Source: Maribacter sp. 1_MG-2023 (GTDB taxonomy: Bacteria > Bacteroidota > Bacteroidia > Flavobacteriales > Flavobacteriaceae). From it: 64,000 nucleotides of DNA. A program made the position numbers and the translations under genes. The notes beneath the pieces are model-generated. The model saw only the letters and a list, made by a program, of their open reading frames with translations, was not told the origin of the DNA and searched no databases. The stretch covers positions 276,307-340,306 of the forward strand of contig NZ_JAUOPN010000003.1 in the NCBI RefSeq assembly GCF_030547005.1. The letters are read 5' to 3'. Shown here in pieces: positions 18,847 to 27,993 of the stretch (its first letter is position 1; each line of letters opens with the position of its first letter).

Positions 18847-19755
18847 ATGACAAGAACAATCAAGTATTTATTATTGATGTTGATTACCATTGTAGTCGGT
18901 ACTTACTTATTTATAACCTATTGCAGCGAATGCGGTGCGGCGGTTACAAGTACAGAGCCCACTACACAAAAGGAAATCATTAAAGCGCCCTCGGCTACAT
19001 CTTACCCCTTCGCTATAGATGGAAACGGATTTGCCTATAACACAAATGACAATTATAACTTTAACATTTCGTCTCACGACATTTTAATGCCTTTAAGTGC
19101 TGAATTGACACAAGGAGTTTCTGGTCTGCAAAGTCATTTAGAATCAAATGGAAGTAATGTTATAAAAGTAACAGGATATTACACAAGCGAAGAAGAGAAC
19201 AATACTGCGTTTCCTAATTTAGGACTTGCAAGAGCAAATTCAATTAAAAATGACTTAGCTTCTAAAGGATTTTCAACTGCTCAAATTAATACCCAAGGTA
19301 AACTTATGGATGAAATGATTCCAAAAGATGGTACCTACTGGGGAGCTGCTTCATTTGGTCTTGAAGAAAAATCTGTTGATGCAGAAGATGACCTTAAAGC
19401 ATTATATGAAAAAATTAATGCTAACCCATTAATCCTATATTTCGACACTGCAGAGGCATCAATAAATCTAGATGCTGAACAAAGACAAAAAATTGCTGAT
19501 ATTTCTAGATATTTAGATAAAGTTTCTGATGCTAAGACAAGCGTAGTTGGTCATACAGATGCCACTGGACAAGCAAGTACAAATATGAGACTAGGGCAAG
19601 ACAGAGCAGAATTCGCTAAAAATTACTTAATGCAAAACGGAATAGCTGCAGATAAAATAATTGCTACGTCTAAAGGACAAACGCAACCAATTGCTACTAA
19701 TGCCACTGAAGAAGGCAGAGTAAAAAATAGACGAACAGTTATTACATTAAAATAA
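18847..19755 (+). CDS. OmpA-family protein with duplicated OmpA-like domain
   Basis: A 302-residue protein with an N-terminal hydrophobic helix (residues 7-25) followed by two related modules. The second (about 195-302) is a canonical OmpA domain: LYFDTAEASINLD, VVGHTDATGQASTNMRLGQ, DRAEFAKNYL, NRRTV. The first (about 80-165: VTGYYTSEEENN, LGLARANSIKNDLASKG) has the same order of motifs but lacks the HTD. It would sit in the periplasm anchored at the inner membrane or be lipid-independent in the envelope and bind peptidoglycan. A co-directional HhH protein gene follows after 32 bases. Confidence 0.85.
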   Translation: MTRTIKYLLLMLITIVVGTYLFITYCSECGAAVTSTEPTTQKEIIKAPSATSYPFAIDGNGFAYNTNDNYNFNISSHDILMPLSAELTQGVSGLQSHLESNGSNVIKVTGYYTSEEENNTAFPNLGLARANSIKNDLASKGFSTAQINTQGKLMDEMIPKDGTYWGAASFGLEEKSVDAEDDLKALYEKINANPLILYFDTAEASINLDAEQRQKIADISRYLDKVSDAKTSVVGHTDATGQASTNMRLGQDRAEFAKNYLMQNGIAADKIIATSKGQTQPIATNATEEGRVKNRRTVITLK

Positions 19756-19787
19756 AACATACACTAATCCTATAAATAAGTAAAATC

Positions 19788-20441
19788 ATGAATTTTGAAA
19801 ATATGAACATTTGGTGCTGGATAATTCCATTATTAGTAGGTCTTATCTGCGGTATTTTAGGTTATCTACTTGGTAGCCGTTCTGCCAAGGTAATAGACAA
19901 CTCTGCTGAAATCAATAGTCTTACCGCTAGTAATACAAAGTTAAAAGGCGAATTGTCAGATTTAAACAATCTAAAAGCAAGCAACAGCAAACTAAAAGCT
20001 GATTTAGATGCGTGTAACCAAAGAGTAATTGCAGCAAGCAAAGTAGTAACACCTGCTCCGGTTGCCCCTAGCGCACCAAGTACTAATTTAGGTGCATCTG
20101 CCGCCTCTTTTGCTGCTGGCGCCGCTACAAGTAGTGCTCTAGCCTTTGATGGCTCAGCTGCAAAAGCTGCTTTTGGAAAAACCATTAAGCAAGATGACTT
20201 AAAACTTGTAGAAGGTATTGGTCCAAAAATTGAAGGCATGTTCAAAGACCATGGTATTAAAACATGGAAAGAACTTTCTGAGGCTAGCTTAGAAGCATGT
20301 CAGAAAATATTGGATACTGGTGGAACAAGATATAAAATTCACGATCCTGCTTCTTGGCCATTACAAGCTAAAATGTGTTACGAAGGTAAGTGGACAGAAC
20401 TTGTAAAGTGGCAAGATGAACACAAACACGGTAAACTATAA
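19788..20441 (+). CDS. Membrane-anchored helix-hairpin-helix (HhH) protein
   Basis: A 217-residue protein: one N-terminal transmembrane helix with a GxxxG pattern (LLVGLICGILGYLLGS, residues 15-31), a coiled coil (about 35-85; SLTASNTKLKGELSDLNNL), an Ala/Pro/Ser linker (about 88-125), and a C-terminal HhH domain (about 138-217; LKLVEGIGPKIEGMFKDHGI, then LQAKMCYEGKWTELVKWQDE). The C-terminal domain is the one annotated in databases as 'predicted 5' DNA nuclease, flap endonuclease-1-like'; no nuclease catalytic residues are evident. It is paired with the OmpA-like gene and followed by a terminator. Confidence 0.82.
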   Translation: MNFENMNIWCWIIPLLVGLICGILGYLLGSRSAKVIDNSAEINSLTASNTKLKGELSDLNNLKASNSKLKADLDACNQRVIAASKVVTPAPVAPSAPSTNLGASAASFAAGAATSSALAFDGSAAKAAFGKTIKQDDLKLVEGIGPKIEGMFKDHGIKTWKELSEASLEACQKILDTGGTRYKIHDPASWPLQAKMCYEGKWTELVKWQDEHKHGKL

Positions 20442-20456
20442 CATACCGTTTAAAGC

Positions 20457-20484
20457 AAAAAAAATCCCGATCATTACTGATCGG
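20457..20484 (+). terminator. Terminator after the HhH gene (bidirectional)
   Basis: Stem AAAAATCCCGATCA / TGATCGGGATTTTT with a 4-base loop and T run. It separates this gene from the convergent desaturase gene and has A and T runs on both sides. Confidence 0.88.
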
Positions 20485-20495
20485 GATTTTTTATT

Positions 20496-21494
20496 TTATA
20501 ATGCTCCGTTTGCCTCAACCCACTTAAAGTGATATTGATCTTGCGGAAATTTCATGCGCTCTGCAATTCTTTCTAACCTTGAAGGCAACTTAATTAAATA
20601 GTCACGTGCCTTTTCTGCTTCTTCATTTAAAGAACGAACAGTTTCTAATTCCCAATACGCATTAAGCTTACTTAGAATATCAACATAATCTTGTGCAGTA
20701 TACACACCTAAACGTTGCGCACAGTTAGAGAAGTTCTCAAATGCCGATCCTATTGTACCACCAGACTCACGTAAAAAGTGTGCTGGCATTACAATTTTCT
20801 TCTTCATCATATCTGCAAAGGCAATCATCATACCCGATGGATCTTCACCCATTATAGTCTTTACAAATTCTCTATATGCTAAATGGTGTCTCATTTCATC
20901 ACCAGCAATAATAGTACACATTTTACCCAATAAGGCATTTCCTTTTTTCTTCGCCATTTGCCCAACACGCTTATGCGAAATATTGGTAGCTAATTCTTGA
21001 AAAGAGGTATATACAAAGTTTTTATATGGATCACGATCAGTACCAATATCAAACCCATCAGAAATTAAATGTTGAGTAGTAATCTCAATTTCTTTCATAT
21101 TTACCCTTCCAGATAAATAAAGATATTTATTCAACACATCACCGTGTCTATTTTCTTCAGCCGTCCAAGCGCGAACCCATTTTGCCCAACCGTTTGTTTT
21201 ATGGTCACCGTGTTGGTCAACACCAACAACATCCATTAACCACGATTCATAAGTTGGTAATGCCTCTTCGGTAATGGTATCTGCCACCATGGTTACCCAA
21301 AAATCATATCCTAAATCTTTAGACTCTTCACGAATTTCTTTCACCTCTTGCAAGAATGTATCCTTTTGAGAATCTGGTAAAAAATCTGTTGGTTGCCATA
21401 TATCCTCTGGTTTTATAAGGAAAGAATCCATGAAACTTTCTACCTTAGGCTCTAAGGCCTGCATCACTTCTAATCTTATATTTTTAGTAGACAT
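20496..21494 (-). CDS. Acyl-ACP desaturase
   Basis: A 332-residue soluble diiron protein of the stearoyl-ACP desaturase family. The diiron ligands are visible as WTAEENRHGD near residue 130 and GDEMRHHLAYREF near 215 (EENRHG and DEMRHH motifs). It introduces a double bond into acyl-ACP using ferredoxin-type electrons. On the minus strand, CTTTG of GATCTTTG at 21516-21509 resembles a -7 element 15 bases upstream of the start. Confidence 0.92.
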   Translation of the reverse strand: MSTKNIRLEVMQALEPKVESFMDSFLIKPEDIWQPTDFLPDSQKDTFLQEVKEIREESKDLGYDFWVTMVADTITEEALPTYESWLMDVVGVDQHGDHKTNGWAKWVRAWTAEENRHGDVLNKYLYLSGRVNMKEIEITTQHLISDGFDIGTDRDPYKNFVYTSFQELATNISHKRVGQMAKKKGNALLGKMCTIIAGDEMRHHLAYREFVKTIMGEDPSGMMIAFADMMKKKIVMPAHFLRESGGTIGSAFENFSNCAQRLGVYTAQDYVDILSKLNAYWELETVRSLNEEAEKARDYLIKLPSRLERIAERMKFPQDQYHFKWVEANGAL

Positions 21495-21558
21495 AGTTTA
21501 TTTTTTTTCAAAGATCGTTAATAAAACAATCTATTTTTCAGTAAAGTTAACGGTTTTC

Positions 21559-22293
21559 TTAGTTTCTGCCCATTTCATTGGGATAAAAGGTGTACACTGG
21601 ATCACTTTGCCAATATTCTTTTGTATCTGCATTAAATACAGTTAACGGTCCTTTAAAGGCTGCACCTGTATCAATATTCCAAACATTAGCTGCTTTCTGT
21701 GGTGTCGTTTTACCAATACGAGTAACGGGTGTGTGCCCTATATAAATTTCAGAATAGTTTTTTAATCGCTTCGGATAATGAATATGATCTTTATCTAAAT
21801 CTGTATTTAACGAAAGTGCCAATTCCCAAAGGGTGCGATCCCAATAGAACGTTTTTTTAAAATATTCATGCTCTATACCTTTTAGGTTCGTAAAACCCGC
21901 ATGTAAAAACAATCTGTTTTCTGAATCTAGATAATAATTTTCTAAGCTTTCATAAAACTTGATGTGCCTATCTTTCGTTTCTTTAGAAGCCTTACCATAC
22001 GAATTAGATGTTGCCTCACCACCATGTAGAAACCATGTTGGATTGTCTGCCTTATCGGTTAACCACTCATAACAAAGCTCATCATGATTACCGCGTAGGT
22101 ATATACAATTATAGGTTTCTTTTAATTCTAAAAGAAAATTTATAGTTTCAACAGCCTCGCTCCATCCATCAATGTAATCTCCTAAAAAAATTATAGTATC
22201 ATCTTCCGTTATAGCTGCTTTTTCAAGTACTTGCTTTAAAGCTTGTAATCCTGAATGAATGTCACCTACAACCAGTGCTCTTTTTGTACTCAT
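21559..22293 (-). CDS. Metallophosphoesterase (Ser/Thr protein phosphatase type)
   Basis: A 244-residue calcineurin-like phosphatase with all five metal motifs: GDIHSG (near residue 10), GDYIDG (near 40), RGNHDE (near 70), a His in LFLHAG (near 130) and GHTP (near 190). It resembles the bacteriophage-lambda-type and diadenosine-tetraphosphatase-like phosphatases. Its start overlaps the stop of the zinc-ribbon gene by 4 bases, so it belongs to the SPFH-zinc-ribbon operon. Confidence 0.9.
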   Translation of the reverse strand: MSTKRALVVGDIHSGLQALKQVLEKAAITEDDTIIFLGDYIDGWSEAVETINFLLELKETYNCIYLRGNHDELCYEWLTDKADNPTWFLHGGEATSNSYGKASKETKDRHIKFYESLENYYLDSENRLFLHAGFTNLKGIEHEYFKKTFYWDRTLWELALSLNTDLDKDHIHYPKRLKNYSEIYIGHTPVTRIGKTTPQKAANVWNIDTGAAFKGPLTVFNADTKEYWQSDPVYTFYPNEMGRN

Positions 22294-23372
22294 TTAGCAA
22301 AAATCGCAATTATGGCTATTATGACAAGGATAAATATCACTAAAAAGAAAATTTTCCAAAATGAATATGGTCTATTTCCACTTAATACCCCTGTTTGCCC
22401 ATTTATATAAAAATTAAACTCTTTACCATCATACCTATATGAACTTAAGTAAATGGGAAGTAAAATATGTTTGAACTTTTCATCAGATAATTTAATATCG
22501 GCATTTGCCACTCTTTGAGTATCACCACCAATATCGCGTTTTATCCAATTATAGGCAATATTCTTAGCTTCTTGAAATGATTTGTGATGCCCTTCTTTTA
22601 ATGAAACCGTATATTTTTCGGTTACAAAACCAGATAGATATTTCGAATTAAAAGCCACTAAATCTTTTAAATTCCAAAAGGCGACTTTTGCCGGAATCTC
22701 TTTGCGTTTCTTTTCAGAAGCACTTATTAGAATATCATCTACAAAACCATCTATTTTACCTGAAGCATACGTCCATTTTGTTTTTCTAACCCGCCTTGTT
22801 TTTCTTGCTTTATTACTATTGTAACTTTGAGTTTCATAATAATAATCTCCTCTTTGCCCTTGATAAGAAGCAAATAGGTTAGCATCAAACGTCCAATACG
22901 GAATATACAACCCATGCAAACCTTCTGGATCTAGTGCTGCCTTCTTTAAATTGTCTGGCGCAAACCAAATTTTATCTACCCACGCCTTAAATATGGCTTG
23001 GGCTTTATTGCTATCTAATTGAAAAGGAACTAAAGCACCTGGTAAGATCCATCCTTCCTTTTCAATATCTTCTCTTATTAAAGGTTCGCTACAATACACA
23101 CAATTAAGCGATTTGTAGTTTTCTTCTACATGTTGGTTGGCACCACAATTTTTACAATGTAAAAGCTCTATAGTTTCGGTATAGGCATTTTCACCTACAA
23201 TCTTTAAGTAATGCTCTAATTCTAATTCTTCAAAGCTCGTTTTAGATTGCTCAATAAATTCTTCATAGCCACAGTACTCACATGTTAATTGATGTGAACC
23301 TGGCTTAAATTTTAGCTCGGCACCACAATTTGCACATGCTTTTTTATACTCCGATTGTTGAATATCGTCCAT
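22290..23372 (-). CDS. Double zinc-ribbon membrane protein (YdjG/TFIIB-ribbon-like)
   Basis: A 360-residue protein with two zinc ribbons: CANCGAEL...CEYCG (about residues 13-36) and CKNCGANQ...CVYCS (about 74-96). A long middle region contains the aromatic segment GLYIPYWTFDANLFASYQG (about 168-186) and the last 20 residues form one transmembrane helix. This resembles B. subtilis YdjG, a zinc-ribbon membrane protein encoded with the SPFH protein YdjI and PspA. Here it sits 52 bases behind an SPFH gene. No PspA gene is visible nearby. Confidence 0.75.
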   Translation of the reverse strand: MDDIQQSEYKKACANCGAELKFKPGSHQLTCEYCGYEEFIEQSKTSFEELELEHYLKIVGENAYTETIELLHCKNCGANQHVEENYKSLNCVYCSEPLIREDIEKEGWILPGALVPFQLDSNKAQAIFKAWVDKIWFAPDNLKKAALDPEGLHGLYIPYWTFDANLFASYQGQRGDYYYETQSYNSNKARKTRRVRKTKWTYASGKIDGFVDDILISASEKKRKEIPAKVAFWNLKDLVAFNSKYLSGFVTEKYTVSLKEGHHKSFQEAKNIAYNWIKRDIGGDTQRVANADIKLSDEKFKHILLPIYLSSYRYDGKEFNFYINGQTGVLSGNRPYSFWKIFFLVIFILVIIAIIAIFAK

Positions 23373-23424
23373 AGAAAGTATCCCTTGTCTTAGAAAGGTA
23401 TGTTAGTATATGTATTGCTTAAGA

Positions 23425-24561
23425 TTATGCCGTTGGTAATGGTGGCGGCGTATTACCGCCCAAGAAAGATTTTAGTTCTTCTATCTCTTTCAATGCAGTC
23501 CAGCTTGCCATTCCTTGTTTCCAAATCAATGAATCTCTATTAATGGTTCTGCTAGCGAACAACTCTTTTAATTTATCAATAGCTACCGGTCCTAACTGGT
23601 GTCCGTTTACGGCATAGAAATATGTTACCTGTGTTGGCATTGGCGGTGGTGCCTGTGGCTGCTGTGCAGCTTGCCCACCAAAAGGTTGTGTTGCCGGCTG
23701 ACCCATTAAACCACCCATTTGTTGTGCTAATACAAAGCCCATACCCATGCCCATACCGGCACCAGCGGTACCACCTTCATTTTTAGCTGCTAGTTCCATT
23801 GCTTTCGCTGCTTTGAATTGTGCCAATTTGCCCATATCCAATTTATCTAAGCGGCTGTATTCAAAAATTTCTTTTTTAAGCTCTTCTGGCATCGATACAT
23901 TTTCGATGTAGAATTTCTCTAACTCAATACCTACTCTATTAAACTCCGGCTGCATTACATCTTGGCATGTTTCAGAAAGTTCGCTAGTATTTGCTGCATA
24001 TAATTCTATAGGCAAATTAGCTTCACCTACGGTATCTGTAAAACGGGTTACTATTAAGCTTTTTAAATGTTCGTTAATCTCATAGTTAGTGAAATTACCA
24101 TCTGTACCCACCACATCTACTATAAATTTACCTGGATCATTGATCCTAAAACTATACGTACCAAAAGCACGTATTTCTACCAAACCGAAACGGTCATCGC
24201 TTAACATGAACGGATTTTTGGTTCCCCACTTTTCATCTGTAAAAAGGCGTGTGTTTACAAAATAAACCTCCGCTTTAAACGGACTATCAAATCCATATTT
24301 CCACCCTTTTAACGTGGTTAATATGGGTAAGTTTTGCGTATTTAACGTATACGTACCTGGTTTGAAAACATCTGCTAATTGACCTTCATTTATAAAAACT
24401 GCAGTTTGTCCTTCGCGTACAATTAACTGTGCATTGTTTTTTATTTCATTTTGGTAACGCTCAAAACGATGAACTATAGTATCGTTCGTATTATCTAGCC
24501 ATTCAATTATATCTATAAACTCGTGGCTCAGTTTTTTCTTTATTTCATCAAATATGCTCAT
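23425..24561 (-). CDS. SPFH-domain protein with C-terminal GYF_2 domain (YdjI-like)
   Basis: About 378 residues starting at MSIFDEIKKKL. The N-terminal 260 residues are a YdjI / 'virion core' type SPFH domain (NNAQLIVREGQTAVFINEGQLAD, WGTKNPFMLSD, RAFGTYSFRINDP, MPEELKKEIFEYSRLDKL). A Gly/Met/Gln/Pro-rich linker (about 263-300) leads to a GYF_2-like domain (about 305-365; YAVNGHQLGPVAIDKLKELF, LIWKQGMASW). It is the first gene of the operon with the zinc-ribbon protein and the phosphatase. A membrane-associated scaffold or stress role is inferred from family only. Confidence 0.82.
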   Translation of the reverse strand: MSIFDEIKKKLSHEFIDIIEWLDNTNDTIVHRFERYQNEIKNNAQLIVREGQTAVFINEGQLADVFKPGTYTLNTQNLPILTTLKGWKYGFDSPFKAEVYFVNTRLFTDEKWGTKNPFMLSDDRFGLVEIRAFGTYSFRINDPGKFIVDVVGTDGNFTNYEINEHLKSLIVTRFTDTVGEANLPIELYAANTSELSETCQDVMQPEFNRVGIELEKFYIENVSMPEELKKEIFEYSRLDKLDMGKLAQFKAAKAMELAAKNEGGTAGAGMGMGMGFVLAQQMGGLMGQPATQPFGGQAAQQPQAPPPMPTQVTYFYAVNGHQLGPVAIDKLKELFASRTINRDSLIWKQGMASWTALKEIEELKSFLGGNTPPPLPTA

Positions 24562-24744
24562 GGTCAAAATGTGTTTTAAATATGATATTCAAGATATGCA
24601 TTTCATTAACAGACCCAAAACCAGAAACATATTAATTCAAAAAAACTTCTATAAACTGCTATAATTTGACATTTACTTAAGATTATTTAGGAAGTAGCTG
24701 CTTTTTCTAATTAACTTAGACTTCCTAATTTTCTTTTTAAATTT

Positions 24745-25689
24745 ATGAAAAAGGTATTCTGTATTGGAGAATTGTTGATTGATTTCGTTGCCGAAAATCA
24801 AGGTAAAGATATAACAAAAGCTAAAGAGTTCTCAAAAAAAGCAGGTGGTGCACCTGCAAATGTTGCTTGTGCAATTAGCAAGCTTGGTGGCGATAGTTTT
24901 TTTGTTGGCTGTGTTGGTGATGATCCTTTCGGATCTTTTCTATTAAACATTCTTAAAAATGAGAAAGTTGATATCTCTTTAGCACAAAAAAGTAATACGT
25001 TTACCACCCTAGCCTTTGTATCTATTGACAAAGACGGGGAACGAGATTTCGTTTTTAATCGTGGCGCAGATAAAGAACTTACCTATAACTCATCGCTAAA
25101 ATCTAGTTTTGAAAATAATATTTTACACTTTGGTGCTGCTACAGCATTTTTAGGTGGTTCATTAGAAGAGACCTACAGTAGGTATTTATTTGACGGACTA
25201 ACAAAAAATGCATTTATCAGTTTTGATCCAAATTTTAGAATTGATCTTTGGAAAAATAAAGAAGATGTTTTTATACGCAAGTGCCATGCTTTTATTGAAA
25301 AATCTCATCTGTGTAAGTTTAGCCTAGAAGAGGCTCAATTACTATCTGGCAAAGATAATCTTGAGGATGCCTGTAAAGTGTTTCATGAAATGGGAACGCA
25401 AATAATAGTTGTTACCCTTGGCAGCGAAGGCACCTTGTTAAGCACATCAAATTTCAGCAAAACAATACCTAGTATAAAAGTAACACCAAAAGACACCACT
25501 GGTGCTGGTGATGCATTTATAGGTTGTCTTTTACAGCAAATTGCAGAACATACGAAGTTTGAAAATTTATTAGCCGACGAATATCTTCTTAGTAATATGG
25601 TGTCTAGAGCTAATAAAGCTGGCGCCATCACCACTGAAAATTTTGGCGCTATTGAATCACTACCTACAATACAACAATTAGATTCTTAA
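24745..25689 (+). CDS. PfkB-family fructokinase
   Basis: A 314-residue ribokinase-fold kinase. The N-terminal signature GGAPANVACAISKLGG lies near residue 35 and the catalytic C-terminal motif DTTGAGDAFIG near 250. The start MKKVFCIGELLIDFVAE is typical for fructokinases. The next gene, amylosucrase, starts 1 base after its stop, which fits phosphorylation of the fructose released from sucrose. A divergent 177-base interval separates it from the SPFH operon. Confidence 0.92.
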   Translation: MKKVFCIGELLIDFVAENQGKDITKAKEFSKKAGGAPANVACAISKLGGDSFFVGCVGDDPFGSFLLNILKNEKVDISLAQKSNTFTTLAFVSIDKDGERDFVFNRGADKELTYNSSLKSSFENNILHFGAATAFLGGSLEETYSRYLFDGLTKNAFISFDPNFRIDLWKNKEDVFIRKCHAFIEKSHLCKFSLEEAQLLSGKDNLEDACKVFHEMGTQIIVVTLGSEGTLLSTSNFSKTIPSIKVTPKDTTGAGDAFIGCLLQQIAEHTKFENLLADEYLLSNMVSRANKAGAITTENFGAIESLPTIQQLDS

Positions 25690-25690
25690 A

Positions 25691-27631
25691 ATGAACCAAG
25701 CTGAATTACATAGGTTAATGACCGTAAAAGGTCAAAAGAAAAAAGGTGCACTATCTTTAGCTTCCTTATTCGACCAACGATTAGCGACCAATCTTTCGCT
25801 AATTAAAAATCAGTTTTTTTCATTATACCAAGAATCAGAACATAAAGTATATTTCTATACTGTTTTAGATACTTTAGAAACACTTTTTAACGACCGCCCA
25901 ACAGAACTTCAAAAACAAGATATTGTACGTTTAAATTCAGGAAACTGGTACCAAAGTGAACAAATGGTAGGTATGCAATTGTATGTTGATCGTTTCAATC
26001 AAGATATTAACGGACTCAAAGAAAAGCTACCTTATTTTGAAGATCTAGGCATCAATTTTCTTCACCTAATGCCGATAACTACAAGGCCTGATGGCGAAAA
26101 CGATGGTGGCTATGCTGTAAACAGCTATCATGAAATTGATCCTAAATACGGAACAAAAAAAGATTTTACTACGTTCACCAAAAAAGCACGAGAGAACAAC
26201 ATGTTCTTAATGCTAGATTTCGTTGTCAACCATACCTCAGATGAGTTTATATGGGCGAAGAAAGCGAAAGAAGGTAGCCAGCACCATCAAAATTACTATT
26301 ACACCTATTCTGACCGTCACATACCAGATGAGTTTGAAAAGACGCTGCCAGAAATATTTCCGCAATCTGCACCAGGAAATTTTACCTATAATAAAGAAAT
26401 GGAGAAGTGGGTAATGACCTGCTTTAACAATTACCAATGGGATTTAAATTATAGAAACCCAAAAGTATTTATTGAAATGCTCGGCAATTTAATGTCTTTG
26501 GCAAACTTGGGCGTAGATGTTATACGTTTTGATGCTCTTGCTTTTCTATGGAAAAAATTAGGAACATCATCACAAAATCTTCCTGAGGCGCATACACTTA
26601 TTTCACTTTTTAGAATGTGCCTGCAAGTAATTGCACCAGGTGTTATTCTGTTGGCGGAAGCTATTGTGGCTCCTAGAAATATTATAAAGTATTTTGGTGA
26701 AGACACCACCGAAGGTAACGAGTGCGAAGTGGCATACAACGCCTCTTTAATGGCTTTATTATGGAATTCGATTGCCACTAAAAAAGCCAATTTAATGGTG
26801 AAGAGTGTTACCGAGATTCCGAATAAACCCAATGACGCCACTTGGATCAACTACATTCGTTGCCACGATGATATCGGACTTGGTTATGACGATGATTTTG
26901 TTCGTGCCGTGGGCTTTGACCCAACAGCTCACAAACAGTTTATATTAAATTATTACTGTGGCAAACTAGAATGGTCACCTGCAAAAGGGCTAATGTTCAT
27001 GTACAATCCTAAAAATGGTGATGGCAGAATTACCGGAAGCGCTGCATCATTACTAGGTTTAGAAACTGCCTTGGTGCAGAACAACAAAAATATTATCGAC
27101 TATGCCATCACTAAAATCTTAATGATGCACGGTATTATTTTGACCTTTGGCGGTATACCTATGATTTATGCCGGGGATGAAATTGGCACGTTAAACGACT
27201 ATTCTTACGAGCAAAATGAAGACCATGTCAATGACAATAGATGGGTAAATAGACCTATGCAAAATTGGGATGTTGTTGCTAAATTGAAAACAGAAAAAGA
27301 TAGTCCTGCAACTATCATTTTCAACGGCTTAAAAAACATGATTCGTTTACGTAAAGAACATAATGTTTTCGCAGATGCTAACGATTTAAAAATCTACGGT
27401 TGTCCTAACGAACATGTATTCGTTTATGAGCGTATTCACGAAGGCAATAGTGTTTGGGTATTGTCGAACTTTAACGAGGTTACCGAAACCTTGAACGTAG
27501 CTTGGTTACTTTCAATAGGAATTCATACTGGTAAAAATTCTATTAATCTGCTTACCGGTAAGACCTTTGAACTTATTCATAACGAACTTCCCCTAAAGCC
27601 TTACGAACAACTTTGGATTAAGAATATTTGA
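25691..27631 (+). CDS. Amylosucrase-type GH13 glucosyltransferase
   Basis: A 646-residue GH13 protein, close to the usual amylosucrase length of about 635. The catalytic nucleophile Asp281 lies in GVDVIRFDALAF, the acid/base Glu323 in LLAEAIVAP and the transition-state Asp393/394 pair in RCHDDIGLG, matching amylosucrase spacing. An N-terminal helical domain (residues 1-90), barrel and C-terminal beta domain can be assigned. It would split sucrose, transferring glucose to an alpha-glucan acceptor and releasing fructose for the coupled fructokinase. Sucrose hydrolase activity is an alternative. Confidence 0.9.
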   Translation: MNQAELHRLMTVKGQKKKGALSLASLFDQRLATNLSLIKNQFFSLYQESEHKVYFYTVLDTLETLFNDRPTELQKQDIVRLNSGNWYQSEQMVGMQLYVDRFNQDINGLKEKLPYFEDLGINFLHLMPITTRPDGENDGGYAVNSYHEIDPKYGTKKDFTTFTKKARENNMFLMLDFVVNHTSDEFIWAKKAKEGSQHHQNYYYTYSDRHIPDEFEKTLPEIFPQSAPGNFTYNKEMEKWVMTCFNNYQWDLNYRNPKVFIEMLGNLMSLANLGVDVIRFDALAFLWKKLGTSSQNLPEAHTLISLFRMCLQVIAPGVILLAEAIVAPRNIIKYFGEDTTEGNECEVAYNASLMALLWNSIATKKANLMVKSVTEIPNKPNDATWINYIRCHDDIGLGYDDDFVRAVGFDPTAHKQFILNYYCGKLEWSPAKGLMFMYNPKNGDGRITGSAASLLGLETALVQNNKNIIDYAITKILMMHGIILTFGGIPMIYAGDEIGTLNDYSYEQNEDHVNDNRWVNRPMQNWDVVAKLKTEKDSPATIIFNGLKNMIRLRKEHNVFADANDLKIYGCPNEHVFVYERIHEGNSVWVLSNFNEVTETLNVAWLLSIGIHTGKNSINLLTGKTFELIHNELPLKPYEQLWIKNI

Positions 27632-27636
27632 ATAAA

Positions 27637-27984
27637 ATGAATTCAACAATTGAAATAAGAAATAAACCCAAGGCTTCAATTATTTTCAATGAAGAAAAGT
27701 TTGAGATAATTGATTCGAAAGATAGTAGCAATAATGGATTTTATTTGTTCGACAAACTTCTAAATGTCGATGTCATTGAAAGAAAAACGGATTGGTACAT
27801 TACCGTTTTAAGTTTTATAGTAGATATTTTTATTGGTAGTGCATCAGGAAGTAATTACAAAAACAAAGCACACTTAAAAATAGACCTTGAAGATTCTAGT
27901 ATAAAAATATGGCTTTCTAATGATGATATTGATAAAGCCCACAAAGCAAAACAATTGCTAAACGAAGCTATTTTAAATGCATAA
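27637..27984 (+). CDS. Hypothetical protein downstream of amylosucrase
   Basis: About 115 residues from the ATG at 27637; the frame is open to a TTG at 27628 that would overlap the amylosucrase stop. It has alternating hydrophobic strands and a possible membrane-associated segment (WYITVLSFIVDIFIGSASGS). I do not recognise the family. It appears co-transcribed with the sucrose genes, but a link in function is unproven. It ends 9 bases from a convergent gene. Confidence 0.6.
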   Translation: MNSTIEIRNKPKASIIFNEEKFEIIDSKDSSNNGFYLFDKLLNVDVIERKTDWYITVLSFIVDIFIGSASGSNYKNKAHLKIDLEDSSIKIWLSNDDIDKAHKAKQLLNEAILNA

Positions 27985-27993
27985 AACTTAAAT

